Shown: positions 48,501-61,947 of the stretch, one piece after another
Layout of the letters: every line of letters starts with the position of its first letter
How positions within the stretch are numbered: the first letter of the stretch is position 1
Origin: Mercurialis annua
Lineage: Eukaryota; Streptophyta; Magnoliopsida; Malpighiales; Euphorbiaceae
Reading direction: 5' to 3'
DNA length: 64,000 nucleotides
Assembly (NCBI RefSeq): GCF_937616625.2
Contig: NC_065572.1
Coordinates: 43,117,653-43,181,652, forward strand
Made by a program: the position numbers and the translations under genes
Notes under the pieces: model-generated
The model's input: only the letters and a program-made list of their open reading frames with translations
Told to the model about the DNA's origin: nothing
The model's database searches: none

Positions 48501-49282
48501 CACCTTTTTAGCAATTTAAGCCAAACGTTTACAAATGTTTCAAAACAAATTCAAACGTTTCACCTTTTTAGCGATTTAAGCCAAACGTTTACAAACGTTA
48601 CGAAATGAAACCAAACGTTTAAAACTTACGAAACAAATCCAAACGTTTCACATTTTTAGCGATTTAAGCCAAACCTTTACAAACATCACGAAACAAAACC
48701 AAGCGTTTAACCTTTTTACCAATTTAAGCAAAACATTTACAAACGTTACGAAACAAATCTAAACGTTTCATCTTTTTAGCAATTTAAGCCAAACGTTTAC
48801 AAACGTTACGAAATTTCAAACATTTCACCTTTTTAACGATTTGAGCCAAACGTTTACAAACGTTACGAAAGAAATCCAAACGTTTCACATTTATAGCGAT
48901 ATAAAGAAAACGTTTACAAACATTACGAAATAAATCCAAATGCTTCACCTTTTTAGCGATTTAAGCGAAACGTTATCAAACGTTACGGAACAAATCCAAA
49001 CGTTTCACCTTTTCAGCAATTTAAGCCAGATGTTTACAAACGTTATGAAACAAATCCAAACGTTTAATATTTGTACCGATTTAAGCCAAACGTTTACTTA
49101 CTTTACGAAACAAATCCAAATGTTTAACCTTTTTAGCGATTTAAGCCAAACGTTTACAAAGGTTACGAAACAAATCCAAACGTGTCACCTTTTTAGCAAT
49201 TTAAGCAAAACGTTTACAAACATTGCGAAACAAATCCAAACATTTCCCCTTTTTAGCGATTTAAGCAAAACATTTAGAAAGG

Positions 49283-52200
49283 TTACGAAACAAATCCAAA
49301 CGTTTCACATTTTTAGCGATTTAAGCAAAACCCTTACAAACGTTACTAAACAAAACCAATCGTTTCACCTTTTTAGCAATTTAAGCCAAACGTTTACAAA
49401 CCTTATGAAACAAATCCAAGCGTATAACCTTTTTAGCAATTTAAGCCAAACGTTTACAAACTTTCGGAAACAAATTCAAGCGTTTCACCTTTTTAGCAAT
49501 TTATGCCAAACGTTTACAAAAGTTACGAAACAAATTCAAGCGTTTCACCTTTATAGCAATTTACGCCAAACGTTTACAAACGTTACGAAACAAATCCAAA
49601 CGTTTCACCTTTTTAGCAATTTAAGCCAAACGTTTACAAAATATTACGAAACAAATCCAAATAGTTCACCTTTTTAGCAATTTAGGCCAAACGTTTACAA
49701 AATATTACGAAACAAATCCAAACATTTGACCTTTTTAGCGATTTAAGTCGAACGTTATAAACGTTACGAAACAAATCCAAACGTTTCGCCTTTTTGGAAA
49801 TTTAAGCCAAACGTTTACAAACGTTTCGAAACAAATCCAAACGTTTCATCTTTTAACCCCAACCGTTTACAAAGGTTATGAAACAAGTCCAAATGTTTCA
49901 CCTATTTATAAATCAAAGTTAAACGATTGGAAACGTTACGAAATTTCAAAAGTTTCACCTTTTTAGCAATTTGAGCCAAACGTTTACAAACGTTACGAAA
50001 GAAATCCAAACGTTTCACGTTTTAAGCGATATAAACCAAACGTTTACAAAAGTTACGAAACACAGCCAAACGTTTCGCATTTTTAGCATTTTTAGCCAAA
50101 TGTTTACAAACGTTATGAAATAAATCCAAACGGTTCGTCTTTTTAGCGATTTAAGTCAAACATTTACAAAAGTTACGAATTAAAACCAAACGTTTAAAAC
50201 GTTACGAAACAAATCCAAATGTTTCACCTTTTTAGCGATCTAAGCCTAATGTTAACAAACATTATGAAACAAATCCAAACGTTTCACCTTTTTAGCGATT
50301 TAAGCCAAATGTTTACAAAGGTTATGAAACAAATCCAAATGTTTAACCTTTTTAGCAATTTAAGCCAAACGTTTACAAATGCTACGAAATTTCAAACGTT
50401 TCCCCTTTTTAATGATTTGAGCCAAACGTTTACAAACATTACAAAACAAATCCAAACGATTCCCCATTTTGGCAATTTAAGTCAAACGTTTACAAACATT
50501 ACGAAACAAATCCCAAAGTTTCACCTTTTTACCGATTTAAGCCGAACGTTTACAAACATTACGAAACAAAGCCAAACGTTTAACCTTATTTGCAATTAAA
50601 GCAAAATGTTTTCAAACGTTAGGGAACAAATCTTAACGTTTCAACTATTTAGCGATTTAAGCGAAACGTTTACAAACGTTACGAAACAAATCAAAACGTT
50701 TCATATTTTTAGCGATTTAAGCCGAACATTTACAAATGTTACGAAATAAAACCAAACATTTAAATTGTTACGAAACAAATCCAAACGATTCCGCTTTTTA
50801 GCAATTTAAGCCAAACGTTTAAAAACGCTACGAAACAAATCCAAGCCTTTCACCTTTTTAGAAATTTAAGCCAAACGTTTACAAACGTTACGAAATTTCA
50901 AATGTTTCACCTATTTAGCGATTTGAGCCAAACGTTTACAAACGTTACGAAACAAATTCAAACGTTTCACGTTTTTAGCGATATAAGCCAAACGTTTACA
51001 AACGTTACGAAACACATCCAAACATTTCGCCATTTTTGCAATTTAAGCCAAATGTTTACAAACGTAACAAAATAAATCCAAACGTTTGTTCTTTTTAGCG
51101 ATTTAAGCCAAACGTTTACAAACGTTACGAAACACATCCAAACGTTTAAAACGTTACGAAACAAATTCAAACGTTTCACCTTTTTAGCGATCTAAGCCTA
51201 ACGTTAACAAATGTTACGAAACAAATCCAAACGTTTCACCTTTTTAGCGATTTAAGCAAAATGTTTACAAAGGTTATGAAACAAAATCCAAATGTTTAAC
51301 CTTTTTCGCAATTTAAGCCAAACGTTTACAAACGTTACGAAAAAAATCCAAGCGTTTCACCTTTTTGGCAATTTAAGCCAAACGTTTACAAATGTTACGA
51401 AATTTCAAATGTTTTACCTTTTTAACGATTTGAGCCAAACGTTTACAAACGTTACGAAAAAAATCCAAAGGATTCCCCTTTTTAGCGATTTAAGCCAAAC
51501 GTTTACAAACGTTACGAAACAAAACCAAATGTTTAAAACGTTAAGAAACAAATCCAAACATTTCACATTTTTAGCAATTTAAGCCAAACCCTTACAAACG
51601 TTACGAAACAAAACAAAGTGTTTCACCTTTTTAGCAATTTAAGCCAAACGTTTACAAACGTTACGAAATAAAACCAAACATTTAAATTGTTACGAAACAA
51701 ATCCAAACGTTTCACTTTTTTTAGCAATTTAAGTCAAACATTTAAAAACGCTACGAAACAAATCCAAGCGTTCCACCTTTTTAGAAATTTAAGCGTAACG
51801 TTTACAAACGTTACGAAATTTGAAACGTTTCACCTTTTTAGCGATTTGAGCCAAACGTTTACAAACGTTACGAAACAAATTCAAACGTTTCACGTTTTTA
51901 GCGATATAAGCCAAACATTTACAAACGTTACGAAACAAATCCAAAATGTTTCGCCATTTAAGCGATTTAAGCCAAATGTTTACAAACGTTACGAAATAAA
52001 TCCAAACGTTTCGTCTTTTTAGCGATTTAAGCCAAACGTTTACAAACGTTACGAAACACATCAAAACGTTTAAAACGTTACGAAATGAATCCAAACGTTT
52101 CACCTTTTTAGCGATCTAAGCCTAACGTTAACAAATGTTACGAAACAAATCCAAACGTTTCACCTTTTTAGCGATTTAAGCCAAATGTTTACAAAGGTTA

Positions 52201-55104
52201 TGAAACAAAATCCAAACGTTTAACCTTTTTAGCAATTTAAGCCAAACGTTTACAAACGTTACGAAACAAATCCAAGCGTTTCACCTTTTTAGCAATTTAA
52301 GCCAAACGTTTACAAATGTTACGAAATTTCAAATGTTTTGCCTTTTTAACGATTTGAGCCAAACGTTTACAAATGTTACGAAAAAAGTCCAAATAATTCC
52401 CCTTTTTAGCGATTTAAGCCAAACGTTTACAAACGTTACGAAACAAAACCAAACTTTTAAAATGTTACGAAACAAATCCAAACGTTTCACATTTTTAGCA
52501 ATTTAAGCCAAACCCTTACAAACGTTACGAAACAAAACAAAGTGTTTCACCTTTTTTGCAATTTAAGACAAATGTTTACAAACTTTCCGGAAAAAATTCC
52601 AACGTTTCACCTATTTAGGAATTTAAGCCAAATGTTTACCAATGTTACGAAACAAATCCAAGCCTTTCACCTTTTTAGCAATTTAAGCCAAACGTTTACG
52701 AACGTTACGAAAAAAATCCAAACGTTTCACCTTTTTTAGCGATTTAAACCAAACGTTTGCAAAATGTTACGAAACAAATCAAAACGTTTCGCCTTTTTTG
52801 CAATTTAGGCCAAACGTTTACAAACGTTTCGAAACAAATCTAAATGTTTCACCTTTTTAGTGATTTAAGCCGAACGTTTACAAACGTTACGAAACAAATC
52901 CGAATGTTTTGCCTTTTTAGCAATTTAAGCCAAACGTTTACAAACGTTTCGAAACAAATCCAAACAATTCACCTTTTAACCAAACCGTTTACAAAGGTTA
53001 TGAAACAAATCCAAATAATTCACCTATTTAGCAATCTAAGCGAAACGTTTACAAACATTACGAAACAAATTCAAGCGTTTCACCGTTTTAGCAATATAAG
53101 CCAAACGTTTACAAACATTACGAAACAAATCCAAGCGTTTCACCTTTTGAGAAATTTAAGCCAAAAGTTTACAAACATTACGAAACAAATTCAAACGTTT
53201 AACCTTTTTAGCGATTTAAGACAACTGTTTACAAACGTTACACCTTTTTAACAATTTAAGTCGAACATTTACAAACGTTACGAAACAAATCCAAACGTTT
53301 CACCTTCTTAGCGATTTAAGCCAAACATTTACAAAATGTTACGAAACAAATCCAAACGTTTCGCATTTTTAGCAATTTAAGCCAAACGTTTACAAATGTT
53401 ATAAAACAAATCTAAACGTTTATCCTTTTTAGCAATTTAAGACAAATAATTACAAACGTTTCACCTTTTTAACAATATAAGTCAAAATATTTACAAACGT
53501 TACGAAACAAATCCAAACGTTTCGCCTTCTTAGCGATTTAAGCCAAACGCTTACAAAATGTTACGAAACAAATCCAAACGTTTCGCCTTTTTAGCAATTT
53601 AAGCCAAACATTACCAATGTTACGAAACAAATCCAAACGTTTTCCCTTTTTAGCGATTTAAGTCAAAGGTTTACAAAATGTTACGAAAAAAATCAAAACG
53701 TTTCGCCTTTTTTGCAATTTAGACCAAACGTTTCGAAACAAATCCAAACGTTTCACCTTTTTAGTAACTTAAGCCGAACGTTTACAAACGTTACGAAACA
53801 AATCCAAATATTTCGCCTTTTTAGCAATTTAAGCCAAACGTTTACAAACGTTTAGAAACAAATCCAAACGTTCCACCTTTTAACCCAAACCGTTTACAAA
53901 GGTTATGAAACAAATCAAAATGTTTCACCTATTTAGCAATCTAAGCGAAACGTTTACAAACATTACGAAACAAATCCAAGCGTTTCACCTTTCTAGCAAT
54001 ATAAGCCAACATTTACAAACATTACGAAACAAATTTAAGCGTTTCACCTTTTGAGAAATTTAAGCCAAAAGTTTACAAACGTGACGAAACAAATCCAAAC
54101 GTTTCACCTTTATAGCGATTTAAGCCAAATGTTTACAAACGCTATGAAACAAATCCAAACGTTTAACCTTTTTAGCGATTTAACCCAAATGTTTACAAAC
54201 GTTTCACCTTTTTAACAATTTAAGCCAAACATTTACAAACGTTACGAAACAAATCCAAACGTTTCACCTTCTTAGCGATTGAAGCCAAACGTTCACAAAA
54301 TGATACGAAACAAATCCAAACGTTTCGCCTTTTTAGCAATTTAAGTCAAACGTTTACAAATGTTTCAAAACAAATTCAAACGTTTCACCTTTTTAGCGAT
54401 TTAAGCCAAACGGTTACAAACGTTACGAAATGAAACCAATCGTTTAAAACTTACGAAACAAATCCAAACGTTTCACATTTTTAGCGATTTAAGCCAAACC
54501 TTTACAAACATCACGAAACAAAACCAAGCGTTTAACCTTTTTACCAATTTAAGCAAAACATTTACAAACGTTAAGAAACAAATCTAAACGTTTCACCTTT
54601 TTAGCAATTTAAGCCAAATGTTTACAAACGTTACGAAATTTCAAACGTTTCACCTTTTTAACGATTTGAGCCAAACGTTTACAAACGTTACGAAAGAAAT
54701 CCAAACGTTTCACATTTTTCGCGATATAAAGAAAACGTTTACAAATATTACAAAATAAATCCAAATGCTTCACCTTTTTAGCGATTTAAGCGAAACGTTT
54801 TCAAATGTTACGGAACAAATCCAAACATTTCACCTTTTCAGCAATTTAAGCCAGATGTTTACAAACGTTATGAAACAAATCCAAACGTTTAATATTTTTA
54901 CCGATTTAAGCCAGACGTTTACAAACGTTACGAAAAAAATCCAAATGTTTAACCTTTTTAGCGATTTAAGCCAAACGTTTACAAAGGTTACAAAACAAAT
55001 CCAAACGTGTCACCTTTTTAGCAATTTAAGCAAAACCTTTACAAACGTTGCGAAACAAATCCAAACATTTCCCCTTTTTAGCGATTTAAGCCAAACTTTT
55101 AGAA
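49283..55104 (+). repeat. Large satellite duplication, copy 2
   Basis: Second copy of the unit at 43580-49282. It is about 120 bp longer because two additional monomers with ACAAAATATTACG lie at about 49620-49740, so the offset changes from 5701 to about 5822 there. The junction sits inside GTTACGAAACAAATCCAAACG, a run shared by most monomers. Confidence 0.85.
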
Positions 55105-56992
55105 AGGTTACGAAATAAATCCAAACGTGTCACCTTTTTAGCAATTTAAACAAAACGTTTACAAACGTTGCGAAACAAATCCAAACATTTCACCTTTTTA
55201 GCGATTTAAGCCAAACATTTACAAACGTTACGAAACAAATACAAACGCTTCACATTTTTAGCGAAATAAGTCAAACATTTACAAACGTTACGAAATAAAA
55301 CCAAAGATTTAAATTATTACGAAACAAATATAAACGTTTCACCTTTTTAGCATTTTAAGCCAAACGTTTAAAAACATTATGAAACAAATCCAAGCGATTC
55401 ACCTTTTTAGAAATAGAAGCCAAACGTTTATAAACGTTACGACATTTGACACGTTTTACCTTTTTAGCGATTTGAGCCAAACGTTTACAAACGTTACGAA
55501 AGAAATCAAAACGTTTCACGATTTTAGCGATATATTCCAAACCTTTACAAACGATACGAAACAAATCCAAACATTTCCTCTTTTTAGCAATTTAAGCCAA
55601 ACGTTTAAAAACGTTACGAAACAAATGCATGCGTTTCCCCATTTTAACTATTTAAGCCAAACATTTACAAGCGATACGAAACAAATCCAAATGTTTCACC
55701 TTTTTTGCGATTGAAGCCAAACGTTTACAAACATTACGAAACAAATCCAAACGTTTCACCTTTTTAGCGATTTAAACCACACATTTACAAACGTTATGAA
55801 ATAAATACAAACGTTTTACATTTTTAGCAATATAAGCCGAACATTTACAAACCATACGTAACAAACCAAAACATTAAAATTTTTACGAAACAAATCCCAA
55901 CGTTTCACCTTTTTAGCAATTTAAGCTAAACGTTTAAAAACGTTATGAAACAAATCCAAGCGTTTCACCTTTTTAGCAATTTAAGCCAATAGTTTCCAAA
56001 CGTTATGAAACAAGCCCAAGCGTTTCACCTTTTTAGCAAATTAAGGCAAACGTTTATAAATGTTCCAAAACAAATTCAAGCATTTCACCTTTTTAGCAAT
56101 TTAAGCCAAACGTTTACACACATTACGAAACAAATCTTAGCGTTTTACCTTTTTAGCAATTTAAGCCAAACGTTTCCAAACGTTACGAAACAAATCCAAA
56201 TGTTTCACCTTCTTAGCGATTTAAGCCGAACGTTTACAAACGTTACGAAACAAAACCAAATATTTCACCCTTTTAGACATATAAGCCAAACGTTTACAAA
56301 TGTTATGAAACAAATCCAAAAATTTCCCCATTTTAGCGATTTAAGCCAAACGTTTAAAACGTTATCAAACAAATCCAAACATTTCACCTTTATAGAAATT
56401 TATTCCAAACGTTTACAAACGATACGAAAAAAATCCAAACGTTTCACCTTTTTAGCGATTAAAGCCTAACGTTAACAAACGTTACGAAAAAAATCCAAAC
56501 GGTTCACCTTTTTAGCTATTTAAGTCAAACGATAACAAAGGTTACGAAACAAATCCACAAGTTTAACCTTTTTAGCAATTTAGGCCAAACCTTTACAAAC
56601 GTTACGAAACAAATCCAACTGTTTCACAATTTTAGCAATTTAAGCCAATCGTTTACAAACTTTACGAAACAAATCCTAACATTTTATATTTTTAGCGATA
56701 GTGCCAAATGGTTACAAACGTTACGAAACAAATCCAAACGTTTCATCTTTTTAGCGATTTATGCCAAACGTTGACAAAGGTTACGAAACAAAACCAAACG
56801 TTTCACCTTTTTAACGATTTAAGCCAAACATTTACAACACAAATCGAAAAATTTCACATTTTTAGCGATTTAAGCTAAACATTTACAAACATTACGAAAC
56901 AAATCCAAAAGTTTCACCTTTTTAGCGATTTAAGCCAAACGTTTACAAGCATTACGAAATAAATCCAAGCGTTTCACCTTTTTAGCAATTTA

Positions 56993-57692
56993 GAGTTGTG
57001 ATGGGAATTTCGGTTCTTGGTGTGAGTCGTGGCTGTCAGCTTTCAGTGAGGAGGATTCTGCCTTAGCTGATTTTGTGTGCTGGAATGTGTGGTTGAATAG
57101 AAACAACACAGTGTTGAAGAAGGAGAAGGGTAATCCAGTGACTATTGTGTCAGCAGCGGGGTTCCAGCAAGCTTCTTGGCAAGCTGCAAATAGCAACTCC
57201 GGCGAACTTCGTATGGCAGCAGTTCGCAGGGATGAGGGAGGCGTCATTTGGTCCGTTCTAGATAATGGGAGATTGAAAGTGAATGTCGAGATTGGAAAGG
57301 GAGTATTGTTCAAGCGAGGCAAGTTAATTTGCTTGGTTCGTATTCTGCTCGTCATGCTGAAATCATGGGGACTCGCGAGGCTTTGAGTTGGTTGAAGGGT
57401 GTAGATGATATGGTGATTGAGTCAGACGCAATGAATGTGATTTTAGAGCTACGTAATCCCGACTTAGTCGAGAAGGATATGCTGTTAGTTGATTGTTTGG
57501 TCCTAGCTAGGCAGTTTCATAATGTTTCTTTTGCTTTCGTGAGGCGATCTGCGAATCAGGCTGCGCATTTGTTAGCGCAAAATGCCCGGTACTTGTCAGG
57601 TCATCAAGAGTGGTTTTATCACTTTCCTGAGTTTCTCACAAATGTAACTGCCTCTGATTTGATTCAATGAAATCATTTTTACCATAAAAAAA
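56993..57692 (+). pseudogene. 5'-truncated LINE: RNase H tail of a non-LTR retrotransposon
   Basis: A 700-bp insertion with codon-like, non-repetitive sequence. The frame from 57000 reads DGNFGSWCESWLSAF and then VCWNVWLNRNNTVLK, the W-x-W-x-x-R-N segment found at the C-terminus of plant L1-type LINE ORF2 proteins. After a frameshift near 57330 the frame gives GSYSARHAEIMGTREALSWL, DDMVIESDAMNVILEL and RRSANQAAHLLAQNA, the second half of an RNase H fold (Pfam RVT_3 type). It has the helix glutamate, the ESD aspartate and the terminal N-x-A-A-H. The first catalytic strand region is damaged (KVNVEIGKG). A stop at 57668-57670 is followed after 15 bases by AAAAAAA (57686-57692). No clear target duplication is seen. 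Alternative: a host RNase H-like gene fragment, less likely because it sits in satellite with a poly(A). Confidence 0.82.
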
Positions 57693-57813
57693 GACAAACT
57701 TTTACAAACGTTCCGAAATAAATCCAAGCGTTTTGCCTTTTTAGTAATTAAAGCCAAACGTTTACAAACGTTATGAAACAAATCCAAGTGTTTCACCTTT
57801 TTACCAATTTAAG
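57693..57813 (+). repeat. 60-bp satellite array, segment 5
   Basis: Two monomers between the LINE tail and solo LTR G. The last five bases, TTAAG, are the left target duplication of G. Confidence 0.92.
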
Positions 57814-59581
57814 TGTAATACCCCGTGTTTTCAAACTTGATTTGTCACTTTGGTTATCCGTTACAAATTGGTTGTTTTCTTGCATTCGTTGTTATTTTGC
57901 ATTTCAACATTTTTCTTGTTATGTTTCGAACTTGATTCTGAATGATTATATGTTAGAAGTAACACTTGTGATACCTTGGTTGTGTCTTTTTGAGTGTCTT
58001 ATATGTATCCCATGATCTCGTATGTGTTTGATATTGATTCGATTTATTTTCAGGTATATATCAAAACAGCATTCGCATGTTTTCCAGAACTGCCCTGTTT
58101 TAGTAAAACGTTGATATTTCCCAATTGAAATGTCAGATCACGCCCATTTTTTGATATGTTGTTCATAAGAGTATTTTCTAGCATGAGTAAAATTTTCAAG
58201 TTGTTTGGATTCTTCTAACTCTCAAAATGATAATTAAACTGTGGTTTTTATCAAAGCCCATGTAAAACCCGCATAAGTCTATAAATAGACCCTTATTTTC
58301 ATGTGAGCAGCCTCCTTTTCTTTTCCACAAATGCTAAAACGAATATCTTCATAGAAAATACACATTTATTTTGTTCTAACAAGTTCGGATGTGATTCATT
58401 ACGCTAAGAACTTGATTTTTCATCATACTTGCAAGATCTACGCGATTTCTACGTTGTGTTCTTTATTGGTGGCTTGTAGATCCAATTGATTTCGGTCCAG
58501 CCCTTTGATCCTTGGGTTAATACATCAATTATAATCTTGTTCATCATTCTTAGGTAATGATTTTACTCCTAATTGATTTATGGATTCGTTGTTGTGTGAT
58601 TTTGCCTAGAAATGCATAATATAGGATTTTGATGGATTGAATTGTTGTTATTGATATGCTATGTTTAAGCTACCGAACTTATATGATTAAATGATGGGTT
58701 TTACATATATAATCTGATGTTATAAGTTTTGGAGAGAATTTGGCATGATTCAATAACGAATTGGTGTAATTAAACAATGATTAGGCGATTTCTAGACTTG
58801 TGCGAATTGGATTCGTTTAATGAATTATTTAAATGGTTGAATCAAAATTTATTGATTATTAGGTGTTCTTATATAAATATCTACTGAAATAAAAAGTTTT
58901 TATTTGTAAATGAGAATCGAAATTGGTTTGGTTTGTAAAAATTCTATGATTTGCGAAAATGGCGATTTTAAGGAAATTGAACGTTACGAATACAATATGA
59001 TTTTCAAATTCTATACCTACTGATATAATATATTCTAAGTGATGTTTTAAAGGTTTTAAATCAGTAGTAACATACTTTGTTTCATCGATTGTTGGTTTTG
59101 AATCGTTTGGCTAGTTTAGGCAATTTTCGGCAAAATTGCCATACTTGATTATTTGAGTGCTTTGGCTTAATTTTGATTTAAACCAAGTTATTAAAGGCTG
59201 AAAAATATGTTTTGAAAATGATTTGAACTTATAAAAGATGTTAGTTTACCTTGAATTGTCTTGATAATCGATGATTGTCTAAGCATTTGAGTTGTGGATA
59301 TTCTTACAGGATTTTAAGGCTATTTTAAGTATATACTTCAGATGCGAGTTTAGTTAATTTAAAATGATTGAAATCATGTTTAGTTACAGTTAAGGTGTTT
59401 TATTTGAGATGTATGAACTTCGGGTGAAAGTGGCCAAGTGTTGGCAATATTGTTGTATTTTGTTGATATGAGTTTGACTTGTGTTGGGTTAAGCTTATAG
59501 TGAGTTTCTTTGTTTTCAAATACATTGGTTTGGTTTTAAAGGATTTAACTTTGGATTTTACTCTGGCTGGGTCGGGTTACA

Positions 59582-61947
59582 TGTCACGACCCAAATTATT
59601 GAGCCGAGACCGGCGCTAGGGAATGGGAGTGGTAGCTCCGAAACCCGTAGCAAGCCTAAAACCACTCTAACTTTTTCGCGGAAACGCAAACACAACTATC
59701 CTATAGACATATAATAAGAAAGACACGTTTACAATCATAACATAACATCATATATAGACACATCATCGATACAATCATAGTGGGCATTTCACTTCCGTAA
59801 CTGGTACGTACTAGCCCATCTATCGATCAATACAAAAACTGACAACCAAAAGACGTCACATCAAACAAACATTAAACACGTACACAACCTATAAGACCTA
59901 ACTATACTAGGCTAAGACTCGTCACACGTATACTACTGCAGCACCAAGGGGACTTGTACCCAGCACACCAAAAATGGTCTGTCTGATCCGACTCTATACA
60001 CCTGAAAAACATCAATGTGAGGGGTCAGTATTTGGGGAAATACTGAGTGAGAAAACACATTACTAGGGTATTATAGAAAATAACATCGCATTTAAAACAA
60101 AACACATATATACAAACATATTATACTTCAAGCATTTGATCCGATCGAAACCCTAATATCTTAGTATGCATAATGAACATTATCACAACATCTAACGATC
60201 GATCGATATGAGTCCGGGATAGTTCAACCAGCCGACTCGCAGATACAGGCCCCGGGATAGTTCAACCAGATAGGCTCTGTATCGCATGCACAAACAAGTA
60301 TGATATACGACCCATGAAATCTCTATCTATGACTTACCCGGACGCTGGTGATCACACAGCCTATTGACACCCAATAGGTAGCTTGTTTCCCCCGGATCAT
60401 ATACTAGTTTTCACAATCTATATATATTTGATAATACGATGTACAAATTCATTTCTATCGATAAAAAACTATAGCATGCGATGTAGTTTAATATTATATC
60501 TATAATATAAAAACTATCTATTGCGTAATAATACTCAAAGTAAAGTTTAACTCACAACGATCGCTATTCCTTATATCCAAACGTAAGCTCCACACGTCAT
60601 TCACTCTTTTAACTCTTCCAGCTCGTCGATCTCGTACCTCGTCGATGTATCCACTTCCTATTCAAATCATACGTACGTTTAATTCATAAACGTAGGCTTA
60701 ATATCAAAACTCTAAGTTATAAACTTAGGTTAATATAATCGTAGTTTTCAGGACAATGCGCAGGTGCTGCCTGCGCACTGACACTGTTTAGTAAAACGAC
60801 GATCTCTCCCAATTAAACCGTTGGATCGAGCTGAAATTTGACAGACGCGTTCCTAAGAGGCAAATCTATAAACTGACCGTAGGGTTTCTCAATCTGGCAA
60901 CATTTAGGTAGTGTGCGAACGCACACAATGAGTGTGCGAACGCACACCCCAAAATTCAAGGAGTGTGCGATCGCACACTCAATGTGTGCGAACGCACACC
61001 CTTGACAGCCCCCGGAAAAGTCATTTTCCGGGCGCTGCGCCGCTTTCCGGCACTCCCGACATGCTTTCCCTTCATTTTAACATATAACCCAATCCAATTC
61101 ATATCAAAAACGACTATAGAAACGCAATTACAATTCGTTTAATTCGTTAAAACGAAATAACCCTAAATTACCAATTCTCACAATAAAAACGTCAAGCTTA
61201 CCTCGATTTGATGCTCGTGGTAGATAGGGAATTGAATTCTTAATCCAACGGCGCGAGAATCACTCGATTCGGACGAGAAACGGCGAAACCGCGGCGGATC
61301 GAAATCGTTCGTCAAAAACCATTTCTCTGTTTCTCATTCTCTCGATCCTTCTTCTCTTCTTAACATATATACATATTTGGCTAAAGGTTCACTTTGATCC
61401 CTCATTTCTTTTACTCAAACCATTTCTCTATTAAACTTTCTAATTTAACCAAACGGTTAATTATTCACTTAAACTCGAATATCTACGTATTATTTATATC
61501 CAAATAAATAATACTACTCCAAATATAACTATTCTCGTCGATAATCTTCTGATTGCTATTCTCGAGGCTAAATTGGCTAATTTGCACTTTGGTCCTTGAA
61601 CTCTTCAAAATTGACGATTTAGCCCAAAATGAATCCGCGTCCAAATTTTAAAAGGTCTCCGATTGACCTGAAACTTTTACCACCAATACTATAAAACATT
61701 TCGCGGACCTTGGCGAAATAATTCCATTTTCGGACTTAACTGGTTAAATTACCACTTTAGTCCCTGAACTCTAGTTTGTAACTTTTCTTGATATTTTTCC
61801 TTATTTTCTTATTTTAATCCTCAAACATATACGTCTTACTCCATATTATCTTTTTCTTTAATATCCCATATCTTTATCTTTGCAACTCCGGTCCTTCTCT
61901 GCCGGACACGTTGCACTAAACGGCACCTGAACTTACGGGGTATTACA
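59582..61947 (-). mobile_element. Solo LTR F (family I) nested in G, TSD TTACA
   Basis: 2366 bp on the minus strand, from TGTAATACCCCGTAAG at 61947 to GGGTCGTGACA at 59582, with TTACA on both sides (59577-59581 and 61948-61952). It shares with E the block beginning CAGCTCGATCCAACGG and the palindrome array. It inserted into G after G had inserted into the satellite, then lost its interior by LTR-LTR recombination. Confidence 0.96.
60911..61000. repeat. Palindrome array in LTR F
   Basis: GTGTGCGAACGCACAC at 60911-60926, 60932-60947 and about 60984-60999, plus the perfect palindrome GAGTGTGCGATCGCACACTC at 60961-60980. Two pairs, with the same spacing pattern as in E. Confidence 0.92.

Larger units (their letters stand above)
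43580..49282 (+). repeat. Large satellite duplication, copy 1
   Basis: About 5.70 kb whose variant monomers recur in the same order in the next 5.82 kb. Examples: GTATAACC at 43721 and 49422; ACCCCAACTGTTTACAAAGG near 44034 and its relative near 49857; frames starting MFHLFCNLRQ at 46716 and 52542; frames starting MLHLFSDLSET at 48940 and 54765. The distance is about 5825 in most of the unit. Edges are by eye. Confidence 0.85.
42394..56992 (+). repeat. 60-bp satellite array, segment 4 (longest)
   Basis: 14.6 kb of uninterrupted satellite. Besides 60-bp monomers it holds many 29-bp short units (GTTTAAAACGTTACG) and 57-bp units in which ACAAATCC is replaced so that GAAATTTCAAACG is read. These variant units recur in fixed order and show larger duplications (43580-55104). 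Frames are open here for up to 245 codons on the plus strand (48940-49677) because the period is 20 codons. They encode only the 20-residue repeat and are not called as genes. Confidence 0.97.
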
